DNA of 64,000 bases from Streptococcus oralis. Its GTDB lineage: Bacteria; Bacillota; Bacilli; Lactobacillales; Streptococcaceae. Under the pieces are notes generated by a model. The model was not told the origin of the DNA. It did no database searches and saw only the letters and a list, made by a program, of their open reading frames with translations. The stretch covers positions 655,501 through 719,500 of the forward strand of contig NZ_CP046524.1 of the NCBI RefSeq assembly GCF_021497945.1, written 5' to 3'. Below are positions 58,269 to 64,000 of this stretch, one piece after another; position 1 is the stretch's first letter; every line of letters begins with the position of its first letter. A program made the position numbers and the translations under genes.

Positions 58269-61082
58269 ATGAAGGATAAAAGAGAAATCATACGTGCCCG
58301 AAAGGCATTTAGAAGAAGTCTAAAAGATGAGAAGAAATTCTTGAAAAAAGGAAAGAAGGAGGTAAGGAAACAGAAAAAAGATTCCGCTGTACTGGATGAA
58401 AAAGCATGGAAAAAAGAGATAAAAGAAAAGCTAGAGGAGATGAGAGAAGCTTCAAAGGCTAGAGTAAAACAAGCAAATGAAGACTACAATCACATCCTTC
58501 AAAATACTCCTCCATCTCTTTTGAATCGGAAAGAATTAAGAGACAGACGATTGCCTCATGCTAGGAAACGATTGAAAATAGCCAAGAAGCAATTTAGAGA
58601 AGCCAAGGTAGAAGCAAAAGAAGAAAGAAAAGAGAGTCGTAAAGAAAGAAAAACCAATCAAAAATTTCTTTATGGTCAGGAATCGAAAGCAAAATCCAAT
58701 TTTTTCTTTCAAGGGAAGAGTTTAGAAGAATTAAAAGCTAAGAAAGAAGTCAAGGCCGCAAAAGATAATCTAAAATCTACTAAACAAGCCTATAAGTCCA
58801 AAAAAGTCAGTAGGAAAGCCAAAACTTTTCTTTATGTCCTTGGACGTGAAGGTGGAGAGTTAGCTTCAGAAAATGAAGATTTAGAAGGCTATCGTACACT
58901 TCAAGAGACCATTAGAAAAGGGAAACGCTACAGTCGACTTTCTTATAATCTTGGAAAAGCTAGTGTCAAAACAGGACAAGCAACAGGTCGTTTTACCAAG
59001 AAAAGACTGACCAACACAAAAGAGCGATACCATCATTTTAAGGATGGAAAAGGATGGAAACTAGCGAAAGATAATCCAAGTTCCTTTAAAAATCGGTATC
59101 GAAAATTAAAGAAACAAGGTCTTTCAAGTGTCCGAAATATCTATCAAAAACTAAAAGCAGCCTTTTCCTTCTTTACATTTACGGCTGGGAATCCTGCAAC
59201 CTGGATAGTTGGAGGATTAGTCTTTCTTCTCTTACTTATGATGAGCTTCTTTTTAGGATTTTCATCTGCTAGTTTGATTCAACAAGATGAATTTGAATTA
59301 ACAAAAGCTTATACCCATCTAACTTGGGAAGATGCAGAACATACTCGCACAAATGACAAAGGAATTACTTATTACACAAAAGTTGATGATGTGATGGGCT
59401 ATATGAACTTTAAATTCCATGACTATGAGTTACACAAACCAGTTCACTTATTTAGTTCAGAAACTTACAAGGATTATCTGTCTACTTTGTGGCATGATTT
59501 AAACGATGGGGATGATTTGAAATCCATGCAAGACCTCTATGAAACTCCTAAGTATAAACTCTCGAAAGACGATCAAGAGGAAATGAAGGAACTAAAAGAA
59601 GAGGGTGTATATGCTTCCATGCAGGAATTGGACAATCCATTTGAGGGGAAAAGCAACGAAGATAGTCTAACCATGACTTATCGTTATGGATACTATGATT
59701 TAGATGGGAAACCTACTCTTCAGGAGTACATTCTACTAGAAGCAAAGGCTCACCAAACGATTGTCGCACCAATGGATGGAGTTGTATCTCTAGATGGTGA
59801 CAATATTATTCTCACTAACGGAAAAGGAGAGAATGAGAGTCGATTGACCTTGTATTCTATTCATAATGGCCGTGCGATTGAGGGGACAAGAGTCTTAACG
59901 GGTGATATTATTGGTGAAACACCAGACGATACAGGTTTGAAAGTTTCCTATCAAAAGTATAAGAACAAGAAAGAAAAATTGGTGTATGTCAATCCGCAAT
60001 TTTATTTTCCAAAAGTCATTCAACTTCAGACAACTATCTTACCTGCCATTGGTCAGTTTGGTGGGGATGAGTTTGAACGAGCAAAACATATTTATGAGTT
60101 TTTGAAATCTCAAGGGGCAAGTCCCCAAGCCATTGCGGCTATTTTAGGAAATTGGTCGGTAGAATCTTCTATTAATCCAAAACGAGCTGAAGGGGATTAT
60201 TTATCTCCTCCTGTTGGCGCTACCGATTCCTCATGGGATGATGAAACCTGGTTAGCAATTGGAGGTCCAGCCATTTATAGTGGTGCTTATCCTAATATCC
60301 TTCATAGAGGTTTGGGGTTAGGTCAATGGACGGATACTGCAGATGGTTCAACACGGCATACAGCTTTATTGAATTATGCACATATCAAAAATAAGAAGTG
60401 GTATGATTTAGATCTCCAACTTGATTTTATGCTTCATGGGGATAGTCCTTACTATCAAAGTTGGTTAAAGGATTTCTTTGGAAATACGGGCAGTGCAGCC
60501 AATTTAGCCCAACTCTTCCTTACCTATTGGGAGGGAAATTCTGGTGACAAACTACTGGAAAGACAAACCAGAGCAACAGAATGGTATTACCAAATTGAAA
60601 AAGGCTTTAGCCAAACAAACGGAGGACAGGCAAAGAGTGATCCACAATCCCTCGAAGGTGTTCGTGGGGACTTGTATGATCATTCTGTTCCTGGTGGTGG
60701 AGATGGTATGGCCTATGCCTATGGACAATGTACATGGGGTGTTGCGGCTCGTATGAATCAGTTAGGCTTAAAATTAAAAGGAAGTAATGGTGAGAAGATT
60801 TCAATCATTAATACCATGGGAAATGGTCAAGACTGGGTTGCGACAGCTTCAAGTCTTGGTGGGGAAACTGGCTCTACACCAAGAGCAGGTGCCATTGTTT
60901 CTTTTGTAGGAGGTACACATGGCACACCAGCTATCTACGGTCATGTGGCTTTTGTCGAGAAAGTCTATGATGATGGTTCTTTCCTTGTGTCTGAAACTAA
61001 CTATGGTGGCAACCCTAACTATACCTTTAGAAAAATCTCGCAAGCAGATAGTGCCATCAGTTTTGCTTATACGGTGAAATAA
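58269..61082 (+). CDS. VirB1-type cell wall hydrolase: coiled coil, degenerate M23, lysozyme-like and CHAP domains
   Basis: The 937-residue protein has a very basic, helical N-terminus (1-300), one membrane segment (about 308-335) and an outer part. Residues about 495-582 look like a peptidase M23 fold (IVAPMDGVVSLDG, RVLTGDIIGETPDDTG) without its catalytic His pair. About 605-775 is a phage tail tip lysozyme-like domain (AAILGNWSVESSINPKRAEG with the Glu, GLGLGQWTD). The C-terminus is a CHAP amidase with Cys821 in GQCTWGVA and His892 in GHVAF. It opens the wall for the transfer channel. Confidence 0.9.
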   Translation: MKDKREIIRARKAFRRSLKDEKKFLKKGKKEVRKQKKDSAVLDEKAWKKEIKEKLEEMREASKARVKQANEDYNHILQNTPPSLLNRKELRDRRLPHARKRLKIAKKQFREAKVEAKEERKESRKERKTNQKFLYGQESKAKSNFFFQGKSLEELKAKKEVKAAKDNLKSTKQAYKSKKVSRKAKTFLYVLGREGGELASENEDLEGYRTLQETIRKGKRYSRLSYNLGKASVKTGQATGRFTKKRLTNTKERYHHFKDGKGWKLAKDNPSSFKNRYRKLKKQGLSSVRNIYQKLKAAFSFFTFTAGNPATWIVGGLVFLLLLMMSFFLGFSSASLIQQDEFELTKAYTHLTWEDAEHTRTNDKGITYYTKVDDVMGYMNFKFHDYELHKPVHLFSSETYKDYLSTLWHDLNDGDDLKSMQDLYETPKYKLSKDDQEEMKELKEEGVYASMQELDNPFEGKSNEDSLTMTYRYGYYDLDGKPTLQEYILLEAKAHQTIVAPMDGVVSLDGDNIILTNGKGENESRLTLYSIHNGRAIEGTRVLTGDIIGETPDDTGLKVSYQKYKNKKEKLVYVNPQFYFPKVIQLQTTILPAIGQFGGDEFERAKHIYEFLKSQGASPQAIAAILGNWSVESSINPKRAEGDYLSPPVGATDSSWDDETWLAIGGPAIYSGAYPNILHRGLGLGQWTDTADGSTRHTALLNYAHIKNKKWYDLDLQLDFMLHGDSPYYQSWLKDFFGNTGSAANLAQLFLTYWEGNSGDKLLERQTRATEWYYQIEKGFSQTNGGQAKSDPQSLEGVRGDLYDHSVPGGGDGMAYAYGQCTWGVAARMNQLGLKLKGSNGEKISIINTMGNGQDWVATASSLGGETGSTPRAGAIVSFVGGTHGTPAIYGHVAFVEKVYDDGSFLVSETNYGGNPNYTFRKISQADSAISFAYTVK

Positions 61083-61083
61083 A

Positions 61084-61126
61084 AGAATCATGTCATCAGT
61101 TTAGGTGACATGATTCTTATTTTTTA
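61084..61126. terminator. Bidirectional terminator after the hydrolase gene
   Basis: AAGAATCATGTCA pairs perfectly with TGACATGATTCTT around a ten-base loop, T-rich on both sides. It ends the transfer operon and the convergent toxin cassette. Confidence 0.88.
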
Positions 61127-61725
61127 TAGAGTGACATATTTAATGCCATAGGTTGATAACTTACTTGATGATCGTCTTTAATCAATTGACTGTAAGCAAC
61201 AAATCCGAACTGTTCATAAAATTGAATGACTTTAGGATGATTGATACTATCTAAAAATACCATCTGAGTTCCTACAATTGCTCGAAATTCTTCAATTTTT
61301 TGAATTACAATTTCAAATAACTCTTGTCCTGATAGTTTATTTAGCTTTGTGTTTTTGCCGAATTGACCGATAAGTAACACAGGGAGATAATCAATATTTT
61401 TGGGACTTTTTCCTTTTAGGACGAGTTTCTTTTTTAAGGATTCCTTTAAATCAGAAATATCAACAACTTTGAGAGATAAACTAAAGAATCCTATGATGTT
61501 ATTTGTTTCAGTTTCTTCAACGATAAAATTACGAGAACGATGTTGTTTTTCAAAATTGGGAGCTTTATCAGATAGATAAGTCAACATCTCTTCATTATCT
61601 TTGAAATTAACATTTTCTAAAATGATAGTTTTAAATAGCTCCTGAACTTGTTTCTCAGTTTTATCAGGAGCCAGCACTTGAATATTTTCAAGATATTGCT
61701 TAAGTGGTGTTACTTGAATTGTCAT
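61117..61725 (-). CDS. GNAT-family acetyltransferase, probable toxin
   Basis: The 202-residue protein ends with the GNAT pattern VFLDSINHPKVIQFYEQFGF and has LLIGQFGKNTKLNKLSGQEL near residue 120, the position of the acetyl-CoA loop in GNAT toxins (VLLGRLAVD..GQGLG). It starts one base after a 54-residue gene with no clear ribosome site of its own, so it is translationally coupled to it, as in GNAT toxin-antitoxin pairs that acetylate aminoacyl-tRNA. Toxicity is inferred. Confidence 0.7.
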   Translation of the reverse strand: MTIQVTPLKQYLENIQVLAPDKTEKQVQELFKTIILENVNFKDNEEMLTYLSDKAPNFEKQHRSRNFIVEETETNNIIGFFSLSLKVVDISDLKESLKKKLVLKGKSPKNIDYLPVLLIGQFGKNTKLNKLSGQELFEIVIQKIEEFRAIVGTQMVFLDSINHPKVIQFYEQFGFVAYSQLIKDDHQVSYQPMALNMSLYKK

Positions 61726-61726
61726 C

Positions 61727-61891
61727 TTACAGATACTTTAAAATGAGTTTATTTTTCGTTGGAGCGGTAGCGTCTTGTGATTTAATAGATTTCAAGACTG
61801 CTTGTAGCTTTTTAGATGGTTCATGATTAAGAATTTTTAGAGCATCTTCGTTTGTTAGTTTTATATCACGTGTTAAACTGATTGTAGCCAT
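61727..61891 (-). CDS. Small protein, probable antitoxin of the GNAT pair
   Basis: A 54-residue basic protein starts MATISLTRDIKLTNEDALK and ends KNKLILKYL. GGAGG lies seven bases before the ATG and a promoter with a palindrome precedes it. The N-terminal beta strand followed by helices could be a DNA-binding arm. It precedes the toxin-like gene by one base, the usual antitoxin-first order. Confidence 0.65.
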   Translation of the reverse strand: MATISLTRDIKLTNEDALKILNHEPSKKLQAVLKSIKSQDATAPTKNKLILKYL

Positions 61892-61921
61892 TTGTTCTAC
61901 CTCCTGTTTCTACTTAAATTC

Positions 61922-61950
61922 ATTATAGCTTATTTTGAACAAAAGTTCAA
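61922..61950 (-). promoter_or_regulatory. Promoter-operator of the GNAT toxin-antitoxin cassette
   Basis: On the minus strand TTGAAC (61950-61945), 17 bases, TATAAT (61927-61922). The palindrome TTGAAC-TTTT-GTTCAA at 61935-61950 covers the -35 box, as expected for autoregulation by the antitoxin. Confidence 0.75.
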
Positions 61951-62066
61951 TCTAAAGATAGTGTATGTTTTCTATAGTGTATAAATCCAAAATAAGTTTT
62001 TCTCTTGCGTTTGTAGCTCATATTCGTTAGAATAATGGTGTAGATGAGTGGTCGGCTCATGGTCAA

Positions 62067-62174
62067 TCTGATAGTAATCTTGGACATAAGGGCCAAGCGG
62101 TGGCGGACACCAGAACAAAATCCGATAGCAATCTTGGACGTAATGGCCAAGCGGTGGCAGACACCAGAATAAAC
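62067..62174. repeat. Two tandem 54-base repeats
   Basis: The unit at 62067-62120 recurs at 62121-62174 with about seven differences; the core GGCCAAGCGGTGGC and GACACCAGAA is invariant. It lies in the largest gene-free stretch of the element (61952-62351). The frames running through it on both strands look like non-coding reading of the repeat. Confidence 0.8.
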
Positions 62175-62189
62175 CGACTGACTAGGTGG

Positions 62190-62277
62190 CTTACAGATTC
62201 TGTAAGTCATCTTTTTACTTTGATAATAATGTTTTATCATTTTAAGGAGAACGCAGTTTTGGCTCGTTCTCTTTTTT
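62190..62277 (+). terminator. Two hairpins before the calcium-repeat gene
   Basis: CTTACAG/CTGTAAG (62190-62206) followed by CATCTTTTT, and GAGAACG (62247-62253) with CGTTCTC (62265-62271) followed by six T residues. The second is a good terminator, so 62278-62351 must carry a start signal for the next gene or the second hairpin acts as an attenuator. Confidence 0.7.
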
Positions 62278-62351
62278 GTTGTGATACTTCTTTCAAGGAA
62301 TATTTGGTAGGATTGGAGTGAAAAAAGATTAACTAGGAAAGAAGGAAGTAT

Positions 62352-62762
62352 ATGGAAGCCATTTATCAACGTGATTCGGATCAAGATGGATTAACTGATG
62401 CTCAAGAATTGGCGCTAGGAACCAATCCTCTTAGCGCAGATTCTGATGGTGATGGACGTTCAGATTTAGTGGAAATAGAAGAAGGAACCAATCCCTTAGA
62501 AAAGGATTTACAAGACATAGACCAAACAAGTATCACTGAACCGTCCTCAGTATTAATGGAAATGAAACAAAAGATTTCAGATATGATGGAGAGTCACTAC
62601 AAGGAATTTATACAGGCTCTGATTAGTATTGAAACAGGGATTGAAAACCAACAAGACCTAGAAGACTTATATACTTACTACATGAGAACGGATGCCGTTT
62701 CTCTTTTATCTAGTGATTTAGAAATCAGTCCTCAAGAGGTTGAAATGGAGATAGAGTTGTAG
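62352..62762 (+). CDS. Thrombospondin type 3 (calcium) repeat protein
   Basis: The 136-residue acidic protein opens with two calcium-binding repeats, DSDQDGLTDAQELALGTNP (about 8-26) and DSDGDGRSDLVEIEEGTNP (about 30-48), followed by a helical C-terminus. There is no signal peptide or anchor, unusual for such repeats, which are normally outside the cell. GAAAGGAAG precedes the ATG. It stands before the large gene at 62810 and recurs, as I recall, in elements of this group. Function unknown. Confidence 0.75.
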   Translation: MEAIYQRDSDQDGLTDAQELALGTNPLSADSDGDGRSDLVEIEEGTNPLEKDLQDIDQTSITEPSSVLMEMKQKISDMMESHYKEFIQALISIETGIENQQDLEDLYTYYMRTDAVSLLSSDLEISPQEVEMEIEL

Positions 62763-62809
62763 GGAAATCATGTGATTCTCCTATTTTCGTATAGATGAAA
62801 GGAGCGAGT

Positions 62810-64000
62810 ATGGAAGTAATACAATTATTGGCTATGTTTCGTGGAACAATTCCAAAAGATAGAGAGAAAATGGACTTATTTCTTCGTTATCAAGCGCAAC
62901 ATTTTGATGAGAAATGGCAGGATTTGGTAGAGAGTTTTTTGACTAAAGAGGGCAAAATAGAAGAGATACCTCATGTCTATTCGTTTCATCAAGATATTGT
63001 TTCTTTCCTAGAGGCCAGTTCTGAAAATAATGACCAAGATTTAGAAAGTTACACAAGAAAATTTGGACAAGCAGGTCTAAGTAAATTATCTCAATTAAGT
63101 AATTTTGAGAAAAACTTGGTGCTAGAAGTCGCAACCTATAACCTTTCCACTCGATTTTATATCCAATCTGAAAAAGAGAAGCTAACACCATTAAGTGAGC
63201 TTGTATTTCATCAGAATCAGGATGTCAATTTAGTCAATGTCTATCGGGTTGCGAATAATCTATCTGACCGTATTAGTAGAGATATAGAGGAATTTCTTCT
63301 AATGGTTGATTCCAAAGAACTAAAAAAAGAACTTCTTGAGATTCATTTTGAAGAAAAAGAGGGAGATGTTCTAGCCTATTTGGGTTCAGAATTGATGGCT
63401 ACTTTAGATACCGTTACGGATCTTGTCCATCATGAAGAAAACTACACACAACTCCCACTGACACAAAAGCTGAAGATTATTACTCATTTTGATGAAGTGA
63501 AAGCTATAAGAGAAAAGTCTAATCAAGTAGAGGAATCTTTATCTCCTTCAAGTGATATTGAACAGGAAACGGAAGAAACGAACCCTTTTTCTAATGTCGA
63601 TAAAATTGTAGAAGAAGCTTTGAGGGAATATCCAATTGGTTCACAAGTAAGTTATAAAGGACAAGTATTTCAGTTGGTTTCGATTGAAAATGCTCAGTTA
63701 AATGGCTTAGTTCGCCTAGAGCTATTCAATGATTCCAACCAGTTATTTGAAGAGAATCCTATCTTATACTTGAACAGTTTAGAAGAGATTGAACGAGTAT
63801 TGTCTCATGTAGAACTTGAAAAAGAAGATTCAGAGATTGAGATGGATTCATCAAGTGAAAGTCAGGAAATAGATTTGTTTTCCTATCTGGAAGAAGAAAA
63901 GGAAAAGTTTAATGAAACAGAATCAACACCACTTATTTCAAGTTTAGAAGAGTTGGATATTCCTGTTCAAGATTTTGTTTTTCCAGATGATTTAGAGAAC
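62810..64000 (+). CDS. N-terminal 397 residues of a large element protein (cut by window end)
   Basis: From the ATG at 62810, eight bases after AAAGGAG, the frame is open to the window end without a stop. It encodes an acidic, helical protein (MEVIQLLAMFRGTIPKDREK) with EYPIGSQVSYKGQVFQLVSIEN near residue 275 and Glu/Ser-rich linkers. In ICESa2603-type elements this place is taken by a very large SNF2 helicase/methyltransferase-like protein; the part seen has no helicase motif, so this is inference from position. Confidence 0.7.
   Translation, partial: MEVIQLLAMFRGTIPKDREKMDLFLRYQAQHFDEKWQDLVESFLTKEGKIEEIPHVYSFHQDIVSFLEASSENNDQDLESYTRKFGQAGLSKLSQLSNFEKNLVLEVATYNLSTRFYIQSEKEKLTPLSELVFHQNQDVNLVNVYRVANNLSDRISRDIEEFLLMVDSKELKKELLEIHFEEKEGDVLAYLGSELMATLDTVTDLVHHEENYTQLPLTQKLKIITHFDEVKAIREKSNQVEESLSPSSDIEQETEETNPFSNVDKIVEEALREYPIGSQVSYKGQVFQLVSIENAQLNGLVRLELFNDSNQLFEENPILYLNSLEEIERVLSHVELEKEDSEIEMDSSSESQEIDLFSYLEEEKEKFNETESTPLISSLEELDIPVQDFVFPDDLEN

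Larger units (their letters stand above)
45644..64000. mobile_element. Integrative and conjugative element of the Tn5252/ICESa2603 type (partial)
   Basis: Directly after rplL the sequence changes to element genes: RepA_N initiator, cytosine methyltransferase, cargo, VirD4, VirB2-, VirB3- (PrgI), VirB4- and VirB6-like genes, a cell wall hydrolase, a toxin-antitoxin pair, a calcium-repeat protein and the start of a giant protein. Gene content and site match the ICESa2603 group. The integrase and relaxase are not in the window; in relatives they lie toward the other end. Confidence 0.9.

Noticed and set aside
61947..62384. 145-residue minus-strand frame and 73-residue plus-strand frame (62100-62321) across the tandem repeats
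   Set aside because: No proper ribosome site; composition reflects the repeats and two hairpins. Treated as non-coding.

Overview
The window is about 45.6 kb of chromosomal backbone from a low-GC Gram-positive coccus of the Streptococcus mitis group (S. mitis, S. oralis and S. pneumoniae relatives), followed by about 18 kb of an integrated conjugative element that runs off the right end. Evidence for the group is the gene order pstB-phoU / budA / murB-potABCD / alaS / aroDEBC-tyrA-aroA-aroK-pheA / LCP protein / licD3 / mecA / hom-thrB / msrAB / rplJ-rplL, a choline-binding phosphorylcholine esterase with GW-type repeats, a RUP-like miniature repeat and T-box and L10 leaders. The licD gene fused to the teichoic-acid polymerase points to an oral relative (S. 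oralis or S. mitis type) more than to S. pneumoniae itself, but that is inference.

Layout. 1-1196: end of the phosphate uptake operon (pstB, phoU). 1355-5104: an amino-acid binding lipoprotein, a MocR-type regulator on the minus strand, acetolactate decarboxylase and a YhfC membrane protein. 5215-10060: murB, then a structured intergenic leader and the spermidine/putrescine transporter potABCD. 10246-13979: small membrane protein, then a T-box controlled unit of a LURP-one-like protein and alaS. 14067-15515: cytoplasmic alpha-amylase with a CcpA site on its promoter. 15788-24881: rRNA methyltransferase and the chorismate, tyrosine and phenylalanine pathway genes in one long, tightly packed run, ending in an LCP-family cell wall ligase (24878-26170).

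26318-35258 is a phosphorylcholine teichoic-acid module: three LicD domains (one fused to an O-antigen-polymerase-like protein), a family 2 glycosyltransferase, a Pce-like choline-binding phosphorylcholine esterase and, convergently, a flippase. Together they would build, polymerise, decorate, trim and export choline-bearing repeat units. 35380-44482: mecA, hom-thrB, a RUP-like element, msrAB, a heterodimeric ABC exporter and a methylthioadenosine/S-adenosylhomocysteine deaminase-type amidohydrolase. 44511-45658: L10 leader, rplJ and rplL.

The last 15 bases of rplL (45644-45658) match the attachment sequence known for Tn5252/ICESa2603-type elements, and from here the content is that of such an element: RepA_N initiator, orphan cytosine-5 methyltransferase with a tiny membrane ORF before it, an Spx-like protein lacking the redox motif, a small HTH-like protein, a CPBP protease, an AbiE toxin-antitoxin pair, a structured leader, then a type IV secretion operon (VirD4, VirB2-like, VirB6-like, PrgI, VirB4, multi-domain cell wall hydrolase). 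A minus-strand GNAT toxin-antitoxin cassette with its own promoter-operator interrupts the run, followed by a 54-base tandem repeat region, a calcium-repeat protein and the start of a large protein cut by the window end. Integrase, relaxase and the other attachment site lie outside the window.
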